Shown in pieces: positions 50,072 through 64,000 of a stretch of DNA of 64,000 nt. The stretch is taken from assembly GCA_029931535.1 (NCBI GenBank), contig JAQPZY010001501.1, forward strand, positions 2,957,001-3,021,000, written 5' to 3'. The notes under the pieces are model-generated. The model saw nothing but the letters and a program-made list of their open reading frames with translations. It was not told the DNA's origin and did not search any database. How positions within the stretch are numbered: the stretch's first letter is position 1; the number at the start of each line of letters is the position of its first letter. The position numbers and the translations under genes were made by a program. Source of the DNA: Margaritifera margaritifera (Eukaryota > Mollusca > Bivalvia > Unionida > Margaritiferidae).

Positions 50072-53000
50072 TATATTTTACGAACTATTTTAGAACCAAT
50101 CACAATGATTTTTATCGTCTAGTGGAACTTTAAGAAATCATATATTTGATTTATAGTGAACTTTTTGAATTAGTATACTTATCAATATGCAGATATATTT
50201 TCATTATTGATGATTCGTCGAGATGCGTTTACCGCTATCATAAAAATACGCAAAAACTTTTTGATTGAGTGCTGGGTATTAAATGATAACTTAAGGTTTA
50301 CGTTCTAATATGATTTACCCCCGCCTATCTCCACCCTTGGAGAAAACAGACAGAAATCTGAGACCTGTATAGAACACAAATTCAATCAACAAGATGAATA
50401 TGAGATTTACCGCTAAGCGCAAAACCAAACCTAAAGACTTTGATGCCTTGCATTAGAAGTTAGAGTATTTATATAGAATGAAATTTACTAAAGATGAAAA
50501 GTAAATGAATGAGTGTTATTTGCCGTGAATTATCAGGGCGTTAGACGATATGCGTGGTAAATAAATGCATATCATTCTTAATGTCACCACAATAATGAAA
50601 GATAAATATAGACAGAAAAAAAGAGAGGAGATCAGGTTTGTACATGTAAATTTGAATGATGATAATGGATTTGAATGGTGATGAATCACAACATTTTCAA
50701 TAATAATCACAATATTTTTCATTGAAAATATTAGCACATAATCAAGGAACGGATGCAAAATATGATATCGGTGTTTTATTATGTAAATCTTTAAACGCAG
50801 GTAGGACCAGGATTACAGTCCCTAAAATTATCTTCTCTAAGGGACGCAGGCACTCATCATAATCAACATCATCTCAGTCGTCGGCATCGTTATCACATAT
50901 ATCGTAAAGATCATTACCACTATCATCACTACCAACAACCTTGTTGTGGTAATATATCCTTTAGAAAGCTCCACAGTTTCACAATTTATAAACAGTTTAT
51001 TTTAAATTTTGAGTCATGCATAAACTGTAGACATGTAGAGATATATCCTTAGACACCTCAATATCATTTGTGAAGCTATGATAGATTTTCGTAATGTTCT
51101 AAGCTATAAAAGATCTTTGTAATGTTCTAAGCTATGAAAGATCTTTGTAATGTTCTAAGCTATGAAAGATCTTTGTAATGTTCTAAGCTATGAAAGATCT
51201 TTGTAATGTTCGAAGCTATGAAAGCTTTCACAAAACGCTTATAAATTAACTCTTTCCTGAGATATATCTTATTAACGACTTCTTTCCTAAGATACGTTCC
51301 TGAAACTAGACCTTGTTATTTTTATTAGAAATTATATAAGCTCTTAAATGTGCTGTTGCAGTCAGATGATTGGTCCACAAACTCGATCTATCTATCATCA
51401 TCTGTCAGTTACTTGTTTTATATATATATATATAGTACAAATTCCCGTTGGTCACTTGCCAATCGTATCCCAGACAATGTGTGATCTATTACGTAATTAC
51501 ACCTGTAGTCCTAATGTAGTCTAACTGAGAGAACGTTTGCTGTCGTAATGGTTGGACTCCTGGATAGTCTAGTATAAAACATGTCTGAATTAAAAAATTT
51601 ATCACTTTATTATTTTTCATTCAAGTTGCCCAAGGTTTTTAAAATAAACAGAAAATATAACTCTCATAAAGTGATACAATTTTCAAAAGAAACATTTGTG
51701 TTTTACAGAAAATACAAGGCTAATGAGTACGTGTGGTAATTTCATTTCTGGCGATTTGTCAATTGTGGAAGGGAATATTATACCGTAAAACTTCCGTCAA
51801 AGAAAGGAAGCAAAGAAATTTTTAAAAAAAAAATAGAACTTGAATATCGACATGCATCTTTGACCTAATTCATATCAAAAAATGCAAATTTCTTCATTTT
51901 TGTTAACTCTTTTTTTTATTTGTTCTTATGTTTAATTATTTGTTCTTTAGGCAACAATATACAATCCATGTTGATTTTGTGTGCTATAATGTTCTTGTAT
52001 TTCTTGCATATTTTGTTTTTTTTACACTTCATAATATATGTAGTAGGCCTGTTACCATTATTGTTGGTAGTTTTGCTACCAATATGGGTCAAATGCATTT
52101 TGTATTTTTTGTATCTCACCTCGCTTGACAATTCTAATCAAATATTGTAAAAAAAAGATGGCAATAAACAATAAAACATGTGACACGCATACTAGCGTTA
52201 GCTTCTTGCAATCTTTCAGTCAGCGGGCATGGTATATATAAATAGTATCTAACTTACGGTAATATTTGTTCTTTTCCTATACATCTCTCTATATATTTAT
52301 CTATATCTCCATCTATCGTTATTCCTGCTTCGAACTTGTATACCACCGCGCAACTACTCTATCACTTACCCACGCAAAGTTTAATCTAATACCTTGTATT
52401 GCCCTCCACACATCTCTTTCTTTAATGTCCCTCTCTCTGGCTACAAACATAAACCGAGCACGTGTCCAATTGTCAAACTGCATCTAGACTAATTATAAAG
52501 CCAAATGTTTTGCAAATACGATAATATTACATTCAACAAGGGAAGAAAATTAAAACAAGTGTGATATCAAGAGAGCCTTTACGGAAGTTGAAATATGTTT
52601 GAACCTAGTAACTTACGTTCTACCGCGTGAAGCAGTGCTTACTGTTCAGGATGCAGACAAGTCATGCTTACATTTATCGAAGAGCAACATACTAACAATT
52701 GACCAGAATGAATAAGTTAGTAAAACTATTCGAGGCACAATGTGTAGTTGTATACTTAGACTTCAATATCTAAGATTCAAGACAAACTTAGGATTGTAAA
52801 ACAACAAATAAATAGGTGATCTTACATGAGTTCTCATTTGAAATTAAGTTTATAAAAAAGAGTCAAATAATTGCTATAGTGGGCTAGCCTTCGCGAGCAA
52901 AAGATTGAACATTATTCGGCGAGTTTCATAAATTTCATTTTAAATGAAAACAAAGGTAAGATTATATTCATCGCATGACACAAAATACTGATACTGACCA

Positions 53001-53914
53001 AACCTCAGAATAGTGTAGAAAAATGATTTCGAAATACATTCGGATGCCTCAGTCGTTACGCCTTTCCTTTGCATGATGTTATGACATCTTTTGCTGCATC
53101 GTGAGGTGTTATAACACGCGTTACATATATGAAAATTATGTTATATTAACACAGCTAACACAGAAGTCATGTGATAAAGTTAAAGATTAGAAGAAGAAGA
53201 AGAAGAAGAAGACGAAGATTAGAAAAAAGATAAGAAATGCCGATGATGATGATAACAAATATGATTTTAAAGATAACGATAATGACGATGATGTAGCTAC
53301 TGTTGTTGCTTATACGTCTTTGTTTCTATTTTTCATAAAAAAGACCTATTTTAGTAACGGTAAATCTAGTAGTAGTGGTAGTAGGAATTAATTATCCGCT
53401 ATAAGTGCTCCTGTATGATGGTATATCACATATATTGCACTAAGAAAATCCAAAGGAATATTTCCCCGTACAAGCTAATTATTTGAGTGTGCATAATGCC
53501 ATCAGAATCATCTGAAATATTAAATACGATATATACATTAAATGTCAGTAGACATGGAAACCATAAAGCTAATAATTACATCACTCGCGATTGGTTTTGG
53601 CAAATGTGCTCCTTTCGTCTTGCAATGTATCATGAAACTCTAAGATCTCTTAATCGCTCTTGTCTGTGTTCCAAGGTACATGTTGCATATAAACCTGTAT
53701 TTATACTATGTATACACACCTGCATATTGAAATAATAACTTTTTGATCCAGATTTTTCTGCTTTAATCTAAATTCGCCAGTGAGTTGCTTTTTGTTACTG
53801 ATAAAATGTTCCAGAAGTAACACATAGAATGAACAATTAAATGGTTCTTTATTCTGCTTTTTCTTAGAAATTTTTAAATGTTTGCGTAGTTTTCCTGATA
53901 TAAACCATTACATG
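50072..53914. other. Intergenic DNA with a short tandem repeat
   Basis: Apart from the 31-bp array near 51096 and a (GAA)n tract at about 53190-53210, no gene or element is recognised. Confidence 0.5.
51090..51225. repeat. 31-bp tandem repeat
   Basis: About four copies of a unit reading TTCTAAGCTATGAAAGATCT and TTGTAATG. Confidence 0.9.
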
Positions 53915-54830
53915 AGCTTAAATTCAGTAACTAAGTGGAGCAAGATCAACGAGAGTCTCTATGTGATCTTAGGTCGGATATTTAGCTTGATTTCACGGTC
54001 TTATCAAATACATAACTAGTCTACCATAACGTTTTTGATAATCAGTTGTTTTAATGGTCACATAACAAACAAGACGTTTGCGTAAAATCCCTTTGAACCG
54101 TATTAGACCACTAATTGTTATGCTCAATTGAAATAATATATTTGCTGTCTTTTGTGTATTTGTTTTCTGTTGTGTATTTGTTGGCTGTTGTGTATTTATA
54201 TACCTTGGTTGCATCTACTCTACTTTCCCTACTTTTATTTTTAAAGATGGCTGATCCCAGCAAATCCGACAGACGCTTTTCCCACATCAAATACTAGAAT
54301 GCGATGAGAGATAAAGAGGCACGAACAGAACTTCCGACAATGCACAGGATATATCATAAATAAAAAATGTGCAGCACATACTTAAATAATGCACATCAGT
54401 TAATGATGTTTGCACAGCATCGATACCCGATTTTGGTTATTTTACTGTGATATATAAAGAAAATTGCACGTGATAGAAGAAACAATAAACAAATATGAAG
54501 AAAAATGTAAATCATATGAAGAAAAGAACAGTTTAATTATAAAGAAAAATGCAAAACACGAGAAAACAAATGCACGACAATTAAAGATAGTATACGACTT
54601 AACATATATGTTTTTAAAAAAAATAAATAAAAAAGACCACTAGACCACTTCAGACAGTTTTTGTGCTCCATAAAGTACGGTTCATACTAGCCTACCTAGA
54701 ATGCCTGCTCATGAACATTTATCTAAGATAACAGGACTTTCTACAAATTATTGAACTTTATATGCAGCTGCATGTGATTGTATTGCACTTGTATGTCATA
54801 TAATGCTAAGTTTTATCTCTTTCTAGGAAC
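53915..54830. repeat. Dispersed repeat, copy 1
   Basis: Blocks such as GGATATTTAGCTTGATTTCACGG, a run rich in AAATGCACA-like words, a CAGACAGTTTTTGTG block and a CAGCTGCATGTGATTG block occur in the same order at 61375-62660. Divergence is high, so it is an old repeat family or duplication. Confidence 0.5.
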
Positions 54831-54928
54831 CATTAAGATTATGCTGAGATAATTACCTTCAGCAATACAACAAGAGCAAGACCACATCCACTACCATCAT
54901 ACATCCTCTACCATCATCACCAGCACCA

Positions 54929-54930
54929 AC

Positions 54931-54986
<56 letters not shown>

Positions 54987-54998
54987 CAACAACAATAA
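54929..54998. repeat. (AAT)n(AAC)n trinucleotide array
   Basis: About 18 AAT units followed by a few AAC units. Confidence 0.95.
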
Positions 54999-55294
54999 CA
55001 ACAGCTACGATGTACCAATATTTTAAGAAAAATTTACCATGGCCTACGAATTTACAAAATCGTAGAATGCATATTTCCTCGTGTGTCTGCAAAAAAAAGA
55101 GACAGCTTAGCATGTAGTATATACATTGAGAGTTCTGAACCATGAATATATTTGAATATTTGTTATTCTTGCATTCCCATATGAGAACAGTTCTGGATCA
55201 ATAATATTTTTTTTAAACAAACATATCCACATGTCTCTTGATTGTAGAATGCATTAGTGCTTTAGTACTATCTAAACAGTGACATGCAGAAGAA

Positions 55295-55297
<3 letters not shown>

Positions 55298-55376
<79 letters not shown>
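55298..55376. repeat. (TA)n microsatellite
   Basis: About 38 TA units with one C interruption near 55359. Confidence 0.95.
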
Positions 55377-57954
55377 CCCACTTTCCTGGACTTTAATATT
55401 TATTCTTATGCAGAGGTACCCATGCTTTATTTGTATTATATTCATATCCCTACACGGAATGTTACTTCGGAAACAATGTCATCTGCAATTGCTCAACGTA
55501 AAAAGAAATGCCAATGGTTCTCTCATCGCCCTGAGAGCCAGCAAATAGTTTTAGGAGTTCCACATACGAATTACAAGGAATTATTCACTAAATATTTTAC
55601 TCTGGTCTAAACCATTAAAATACTGTAAATTGCTTTAAATTCTAATGTAGTTCCAGATAATATAATTTTGCATTATATGTTAATGTGTATCTCTACTGTT
55701 GGAAACATACTGTTCAGATTAAAACAAAACATCTGAAAACGTACTGAAAAAATAAAAATTGTGTTTTTCATGTCAGAAAGTTACGTAGTATTGTTATATG
55801 CCTTGAAATAACTATGGTTAAATAAATAAAAATAGCTAAATTTATATTGAAATTTTCTTACATACATAAATCAAAATTAAGACGTATAATTAATGAACTA
55901 ATGCCAAAATTGTACTGAAAAATAAAAAATAGAAACCCCTTCAATACGTTCATATTAGAAAGGATTGAAATGTACGAATAAACAAAATTTAAATAGAATC
56001 ATAACAAAAAGGCTTATAGGATCCTTTAAGGGACATATAAATGAATATATATTTACGTCGCTTAAAATCAAGAATTTATTAAATTTTCAATGACATTGAA
56101 CCATATTTTAAAGAAGATCATTGGTAGAAAAAGTCGGAAATTTACCTCTGTAAAAGTACAAATTTACAGCCAGACTTAACTTCAAAACTGGTTTCATCAC
56201 ATATAAATAAACATCATTGACATAAATATATCTGTTAAAACTGATTAACGTTTTCAAACAGCAGAAAATTATCACAGCGCAAAAGATTATGTTACAATGT
56301 AGATAACTTGATGAATATAGTACCTGAAGAGGGTTCTGTTATAATATTAAGGAACTATTAGAATGAATTAAAAGTTATGTAGGTAAATTATTACGAATTT
56401 GAATGTGTAAGCATGCCAGAGTCGAAGTGTGCAAGAAAACTGGACACACAACTAAATAGCTGTGATGAACTAATGCCCTCTGCGCACCCACAGGGAGCGG
56501 CAAACGTGGACTCGTATCAAATGAAAAGTACACATTTGGTTCAATCCAAAGGAAATGTCTGGACAAAAACGACTCAGACCTTAATACATTATCGTGTTAG
56601 ATACAACACGTACAGAGGCAGGATAGTGTCACAGACATAGCTCGCGAGGGTCACGATCATGTTCTGCACGTGTACAGGACGTACAATGCGAGACAATAAA
56701 AAAAACCCCGAACACCTTCCATCAGGGATCTGTTTGCACCTCAAATCAATACATAAGAGATATAAGCCAATAACTTACAGAAGTAACTATTGTATTAAAA
56801 TAGGTTTATGATGCATTTGGTAAGATTGAAAACCTAGTGTACGAAAAATTAAGACAGACAAATGCAAAACCCATAATATTCACAGAGGGAAATGAAAATC
56901 ATTTTAACTCACCATATATATAAACATATGACTGTGACAGAAGAAAAAAAAGTTCATAACCAAGATCACTTATCAGGCAAATAAGGAGGTCCAGCTGATA
57001 ATGAATTCAACTTAAATTGCAAGTATTCCAAAATTCATCCCACTATTCATTGATAACTGTTAGCTTATGACAGTAATCTGTTCATCTGTTCATAAAGACA
57101 CCTTTAAATGAACCAGATGAAAAGGTAAAATCACACGGAAGAAGGATGAGAAATATATTTAATTCAGCAAGGTTGTTATAGTCTCTATGTTCATGAAACA
57201 CGGAGACGAAATAACCGCTTAAAAGACAGTAAAGTTTGTAGACAGTGTTGGATTCATGCTAGAGTCTATAGGAGTGCATGCCTAATACTTTAGGTCATGA
57301 AAAGGTCATAAAGACCCTGAAACAGCGGGCACATATCATTCATAATGCAACTTTTACCAGAGGTACAATGTCACTTAAATGTGTGAGAAAAAACATTTTT
57401 TCATACGAATACACGGAAAGAGATAAAAGGCCTAATGCAATAGCAATATCACGGATAGACAAGTTAAACTCATCGCCTAACGGTTCAAACATACCAAATC
57501 GTTATTACCAATATGTACATAATGTCATGGGAACATTTCAACCTGAAAACACTTGGAGATTTATATGACTACTACATAAAGAAAGATCAATGTATGCCAA
57601 GTGGCATTTTTGTTAGGAATTTAGAAATGTCTGTATAAAAATACACACAAAACAATTCTCACTATTATAATTCATCAGGGCTGGATCATGATGCGTTATT
57701 AAAGACATCGGGTGTACAATTATAACTGTCGGCGGATTGTGACATGTTCATGATGATTGAAAGTGAAAATGAAGTGGAATTAGCATTATTGATAATACAT
57801 ACAAGTAGGCAAATCACGAACAGTACCTGAACAATGATGGTCAGATAAAGATGATACCGAGTACGAAAGGTCAAGTTCATGATCATTCAGTATGTTGTTG
57901 TTGTTGAATTCGAAGATTAATATGACATCAACAACTGGTTTGTTTTCTGTCAGT
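55377..57954. other. Intergenic AT-rich DNA
   Basis: Small frames (56413-56640, 57278-57568) have no recognised domain, and neither strand shows splice-supported exons. Confidence 0.5.
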
Positions 57955-60458
57955 ACGTGAGCGGCTGGTTAGGACAAGTAGAAGCTCGTCTGACATCCTG
58001 GCGACGTGGACTGTCCATCTCATCCGTAATTTCATCATTAGAGTGTGAATGCCTAGAACGCCTGCCATTGTGTCCACATCAGTTTCCTAAGGCAGTCCAT
58101 GTAGATGCTTGGAATGTCTACCATCTTATCCACATCAGTTTTCTCAGGCTGCCAGCATGAAAATTGTTCAATCTCGTGGCATGGCGTCTGTACACCGGCC
58201 AGGTTTCACATGCATACAACAGGATTGGCAACACAATGGCTTTGTAGATCGTGCACGTATTCTGCCAAAAGTCGCACTTGCTTTAGCAATTCTGGCATTG
58301 ATTTCGTCACTGATGTGGACTGCATGTGACAGTGTACTGCCCAGGTAGGTGAACTTGTCCACTGCCTGGATGGTCTGGCCATTCACTGTGATGGTAGCCT
58401 CTACATAAGGCTTCCCAGATGCAGGTTGGTGCATCACCTCTGTCTTCTTAATACTGATTGTGAGACTGAAATTGTCACAAGCTGAAGAGAAATGGTCCAT
58501 GCTCGGAATTGGGATTCACGGAACAGTCGTCAGCAAATAGGAGATCACGAACTGTTACTTCATGTAACTTCGTCTTCGCCCGTAGTCTCCTCAGTAGTCC
58601 CACCGTAGTCTCCTCAGTAGTCCCAAGGCATCACTAAGCATGACAGAGAACATCATACTGTAGAGGGTTGGGGCCAACACGTAGCCTTGCCTGACTCCAC
58701 TGGTGAATGGGAATGATTCAAACGATTGACCCTCGATAACGACACGAGCGAGCGTGCCATCATGGAATTGCTGAAACACTACGATGAATTTCTCTGGGTA
58801 ACCAAATTTTGCCATGATCTTCCAGATTGCCCAGCGACTGACTGTGTCAGAGGCTTTCGTCAGGTCGACAAATATTGTGTACAGGTTGGAGTTCTGTTCC
58901 TGGCACGTCCCTTGGAGTTGACGAGCTGCAAACACCATGTCTGTGATCACTCGTCCTTTCCTGAAGCCACACCGACTCTCAGGCAGCAGTCCTTGATTGA
59001 TGTGATGCGCAAGGCAATTCAGCAGTATTCTGGCGAGGAGTTTGTTGGCTATTGACAGCAAGGAGGTGCCCCGCTGGTTGTCGCAAGATTGTTTGTTACC
59101 TTTCCGCTTGTGTAAGTGAACGATGGATGCATCCTTGTAGTTACTTGAGTCCAAATTAACTGGAAAAGTTCAGTCAGTTTATGTGCCATGTTCAAGCCTC
59201 CGGCTTTGTAGACTTCTGCTGGTATATCATCCGCTCCATGTGCTTTGCCGTTTGACAGCCGGTCGATTGCTTTCTCAATTTCAGTTTCAGTCAGCGTTGG
59301 AGGATCAGCAAGTGATATGTTGATTTCAACTTGGAGCAGTCGATCAATTGCCCCATTACTGATAGATGATTTTTGATTGAAGACGTTTTTGAAGTGTTTT
59401 GCCAATCTTTGTAGCAGCATGTCTTTGTCCTTTGTCAGTGAGTAGTGTGGCGCCGTCAACACCGGAGATGTCCCTAATGACTGTGACCGTAGATTGTCTT
59501 CAAAGCATCATATAAGTTCCTCATGGCATTCCTGGCTGCGTAGGACTGAATCTCATCAACTTTTTTGTTCAGCCATGAGTCTTCCAGTTATCTGGGTTGC
59601 ATTGTACAGTATTCGTAGTGCTGTTGAAGGCTGCCTTCTTAGATGACAAAGTGCTGTCTTCTAAACATGCCTTATGGAATCAATGTTACTCGTTCAGTAG
59701 TCTTCGTATGGCAGCACTGTTCTCACTAAACCAGTCTTGATGTTTACGTGTGGTGGGGCCGGGGGTTGTGGATGCAGCTGGGTACACACAACGTCTGAAA
59801 GATGCCTAGTTTTCCTCGATATTCTCGTATCGTTTCTAATTGGCTGCACAGTTCTTCGAGAAACGCATGTTTCATATTCTCTTGTTTCAACATGGAGACA
59901 TTGAGCTTACTGGGCATTTTTCTGCCTTTTGGTCGTCTGCTAGGTTGAAACCGGATATTGAGCTTGGAAACTATGAACCTTTGGTTAGTCCAGCACACTA
60001 CACTTCTCATGGCCATCATCACATGGACATCCTGCTTGTATATTCTCCTGACGATGACGTATTGCTAGTGCTTGTAACGTGGGTGCATCCAAGATGTCTT
60101 GTTGCGGTTTGGTAGGCGGAAGACTATTGGTGATTAGGAGGTCGTGTTCAGCGCATGTCCTCAGTAGGAGGAGTCCGTTGTTGTTGCATTTGCCGAACCT
60201 ATTTTTGTCAATGACATCTAGCCATATCTGGCGATCTACTCCAACTCTAGTATTGAAGTCACCAAGGATGATGAGCTTGTCTGCTTTCGGTACTTCTGTG
60301 ATAAGAGACTTCAAACCTTCATAACATTTGTCCTTTATCTCATCTGGGTTCGTTATGGTGATGATGACGTCATCGAAATATGTAGGAGTCAAGAATTCTT
60401 CTTGGCTTTTGTGTTTAGTGTTTGTTTTGTCGATATAAAATGTTTCTTCCCCTGACAA
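57955..60458 (-). mobile_element. 5'-truncated, decayed LINE retrotransposon
   Basis: On the minus strand, in order: part of an apurinic endonuclease (KADKLIILGDFNTRVG, then CAEHDLLITNSL) at 60458-59985; a linker (VVCWTNQRFIVSKLNIRFQP) near 59990; LSNGKAHGADDIPAEVYKAG near 59270; reverse transcriptase (GTSLLSIANKLLARILLNCL, LPESRCGFRKGR, FVDLTKASDTV, GVRQGYVLAP) at 59154-58591; and the post-RT FTYLGSTLS segment at 58500-58168, fading out near 57955. Frames are broken many times. The 5' end lies inside the endonuclease, as expected for truncated reverse transcription. It is a non-LTR element of the jockey/CR1/I type; the exact clade cannot be fixed by eye. Confidence 0.9.
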
Positions 60459-60532
60459 AGAGCTTGCTTAGTTCGAAACGTTTTGAAACTGTTTTGTATT
60501 GGCCCCGTACTAAATTTGTGTGTCAATATATG

Positions 60533-61256
<724 letters not shown>

Positions 61257-61321
<65 letters not shown>
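61257..61321. repeat. (TA)n microsatellite
   Basis: About 32 TA units. Confidence 0.95.
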
Positions 61322-61322
<1 letters not shown>

Positions 61323-61374
61323 TTTCTCTTACAATGGTAATGGTTTAAATCTTTTTATATTTGTTTTAACCAAA

Positions 61375-62660
61375 ACTTTAACATTAAGTGAACTGGGGTA
61401 TTAGGAACAAGCTCAACGAAAGCCTTTGTGTAATCTTATATCGAATATTTAGCTTGATTACACGGTCATTTCCAATGTATATTCTGTTTACAATACAGTG
61501 TCTGTAAAGCCAGTGAACTGTACGTCAGCAAGTGCAATTTGATCCAGTAGCACAATGTCTGGCTACCTTTTATGTTCAATATTTGTGCCATTTTGGTATT
61601 ATGCAATCTATAACAGTCTTGCTGACTATACTACATTTATTGTATTGGGTGATATATACTACATCGGTATAAGGTCATAGCTTAACACTACAAATAATCG
61701 GAAAATAATAGTTTGCCAAAAAATCATGTTTTTATGAATAGGCGTTTAGATTCATATCACAAGCTTGTAATCAATGAATAAATATTAAGTTTGACGATAA
61801 TCATCTTGGTAACCTTTGTCTAATACGCATAATAATGACAATGAAATGACTACAAACAATGTAAGAACAAAACAATAAGACAAGACAATAATACAAAGTG
61901 ATTTGTCAGCTGGCAGGATATCCTTACGAATATTTTTCTGTTAACATATATGGGTCTACATCTATTGTAACGAAACCAGAGAGTATAATTCATTGTTTCA
62001 AACGAGACGGCAACAGGGGAGAAAAGGTCAAGGTTGTCTGAATCATGATATGTTTACCCTTATAATTATGGGTTTTGGTTACTGATGAACTAATGCATCC
62101 CTCCGAATCGCCTCCGATCACAAATGTTATGATTTCTTGACCTATGTATTTATTGTCTGTTGTTTGTTTGTAAACAATTTGTTCATCTACTCTGCATTGC
62201 TATTTTTTTACACCATGTTTCTCATATCCAGCTGCAGATAAAAGGGTACGAATATTAAAGTCTGATTCTTCTTAGCATCCTAAAAATGCTTAAACATAAT
62301 TTACTGTAAATGAGAAATGCACACACAGAATTATATATGTACATCATATGTAAATTTGATTGTTTTTTGTTGCTATAAAATAAGAGAAATGCACATCGTA
62401 TCAGTAACATTAAAAGCACATAAAGAAAATGCAAATGATGAAAAGCACAACATTTAAAGAAAAATGCACAACACGTGCAAAACAAAAAGTGCACAACGTA
62501 ACGAATATTCTAGTTTGTACAGACGTATATAAAACGACCAAGTCAGACGGCTTCTGTGTTTAATAAACTGGTTGTTCAAAATAGTTCACTTAAACAAGCA
62601 GTTGTATGTGAATGAATTGTACATCATATGATGTTGAAACTATCTTTCTCGGAGCAATTG
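61375..62660. repeat. Dispersed repeat, copy 2
   Basis: Collinear with 53915-54830: GAATATTTAGCTTGATTACACGG near 61450, AAAATGCACA-rich words at 62380-62490, a GTCAGACGGCTTCTGTG block near 62540 and CAGTTGTATGTGAATG near 62600. It is longer than copy 1, so one has gained or lost sequence. Confidence 0.5.
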
Positions 62661-62924
62661 AAAAATGATAGAGTTGAAGTTCTGTAAAAACAATTACTTT
62701 CATTTTAAGTCGAGTTTCAGTCTGACAACTTAGCTACTCATAATATATCTCATTGTTTTAAATTGATAGAGCTTCTTTGGTTTGGCAAAGTGATTAAGTG
62801 ATTACAAATTTGACTCTCGTTGGTTTGTCACAAAAAATTATATCCAAAGTTTAATGTATAAAGAAGTGAACCGACATTGGGTAAGCCAAAGTCAGTCAGT
62901 GTGCTAACCCTCTTTGCTAAAACC

Positions 62925-62950
62925 ACAAAGACCCTTTTCAGGGCCACCTA
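62925..62950 (+). promoter_or_regulatory. Degraded histone-type 3' stem-loop
   Basis: ACAAA, then GACCCTTTTCAGGGCC, then ACCTA. It differs from the Polinton copies by one base in the stem (G to A) and in the flanks. No histone coding sequence precedes it in the 300 bp upstream. It may be a relic of a histone gene or of another element with the same signal. Confidence 0.5.
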
Positions 62951-64000
62951 ATTATATTAGAAACAGAGATACTACTCAATCATTGCCAATCTGTGTTTTA
63001 TGTTTGTGTACGTCATAATGACTTAGTGTAGTCAAAATGATTAACTTTAAAAACAGGAACTTTTGTGTGTTTATTCTTCTCTCCATCCTGTTTAATGTAT
63101 ATAGAAGGCTATGTTACTCCTGTTTTGCCGTTTTCAAACTTGAACAGAAACTGATGTTACAGCCTTAGAGTAAAAGGACAATGTTAACATGAGGCCAAAT
63201 TCGGGCAAAAATATTAATATTTTGTCTATGTGGCAAATCAACTCTGGTCTCAACAGCTCATAGGTCACATTTTCACTCACTTCATCCGGTGGATATAATC
63301 ACCAGAACGGACCGGAAAGTTTGTAATCACCGGAACGGACGGTGAAAGTCTGACTGACTGACTGAATTTCAATTATCCTTGCTTTCTGCCATTCGGTCAT
63401 GTACGAGTGGGCGGTGAAAGTCGGTTTGATTCATTTTTTTATATTGATTGCACAGCCTTTATTGTTATGGAATCGACCGGAAAGGAGGTAGTCATCGGAT
63501 CAGACGGTAAAAGAACAAATTGAATATATTCTTCGTTCCGAATACATACTTGCAGAGAAAACACACAATAATAATAATAATAATAATAATAATAAACAAC
63601 TCAGTTGAATTTAAATACAACTTAGCAAAGAATCATACAAATATATTAATAAACGTTTTTGCAGACATGGAAACTTAATGGAAATAATTTTTAAAAATGT
63701 ATTGACTTCCTTTTACAAAAAAGAGACTCTTTTTATAGTGATCTAATAAGATGGTCAGAAGTTATGAGTACTACATTTGTCCCCTGAGGATAATAATAAA
63801 TAATATCAAACAGTACTTCAAATTTATTTCCTGAGAAATATTTCGATCTTCGATTATACAGTCATCTTGCACATCACTTTGCACCATCGTCGCTAAGTTA
63901 GCGCCTCTGCTATCTGCCTATTTACTATCCAAATTGTATCCATACACTGACTCGCTCGGCTGACACGTATGTATGTTAAGTGACTAACATAATAGTTCCA
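62951..64000. other. Intergenic DNA to the window end
   Basis: Three loose copies of an (A)CCGGAACGGAC/CGGTGAAAG motif lie between about 63300 and 63515, and an (AAT)n tract lies at about 63566-63595. No gene is recognised. Confidence 0.5.

Noticed and set aside
62700..62930. Histone gene before the stem-loop at 62925
   Set aside because: No frame upstream shows any histone sequence such as an H2A, H2B, H3 or H4 C-terminus.

Overview
The window looks like AT-rich nuclear DNA from a marine invertebrate, most likely a bivalve mollusc. It has long introns with consensus splice sites, very long (TA)n, (GA)n and (CATA)n microsatellites, tRNA-derived SINE-like copies, decayed DNA transposons and a decayed LINE. 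The bivalve call rests on general repeat style and is an inference.

The main feature is one complete Polinton/Maverick element at 3454-21320 (17.9 kb). It is bounded by the 6-bp target duplication AGTGTT and by long terminal inverted repeats (TIRs, about 1.9 kb left and 1.6 kb right). Inside, left to right, are: an HNH/zinc-knuckle gene (minus strand); a DNA polymerase B gene reduced to its two ends; a BIR (IAP-like) gene; a gene with three F-box-like modules; three small unknown genes; the packaging ATPase; two basic core-protein genes sharing a motif; a conserved pre-integrase gene; a chromodomain integrase; a two-helix membrane protein; a penton-like minor capsid gene (frameshifted); a pVI-like gene; the double jelly-roll major capsid gene; a Cys/His protein; and an adenain-like protease. 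The virion and integration genes are mostly open. The replication gene has lost its catalytic core and the protease lacks the expected catalytic acid, so the copy looks non-autonomous.

The most unusual signal is that both TIRs, and one site just inside the left TIR, carry near-perfect metazoan histone-mRNA 3' stem-loops followed by a purine-rich element like the U7 snRNA target. In each TIR the stem-loop lies directly downstream of a TIR-encoded ORF. Outward-facing TATA promoters lie just inside both TIRs. This suggests that outward transcripts end by replication-dependent histone-type processing instead of polyadenylation. A degraded copy of the same stem-loop lies at 62.9 kb.

Outside the Polinton: a Crypton/DUF3504 tyrosine-recombinase relic (0.2-0.85 kb), a thrombospondin type-1 exon remnant (21.5 kb), an internally deleted pogo/Tigger element (22.2-23.4 kb), an unrecognised decayed coding tract (25.3-27.2 kb), a relic of a different Polinton-type polymerase (29.7 kb), foldback elements and MITEs, and a LINE relic (58.0-60.5 kb). 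The one convincing host gene spans 35122-47769 (+). It is an eight-exon single-pass receptor with a signal peptide, three Ig domains, a transmembrane helix and a long tyrosine-rich tail holding two ITIM-consensus motifs. The proposed exons join in frame to 650 codons.
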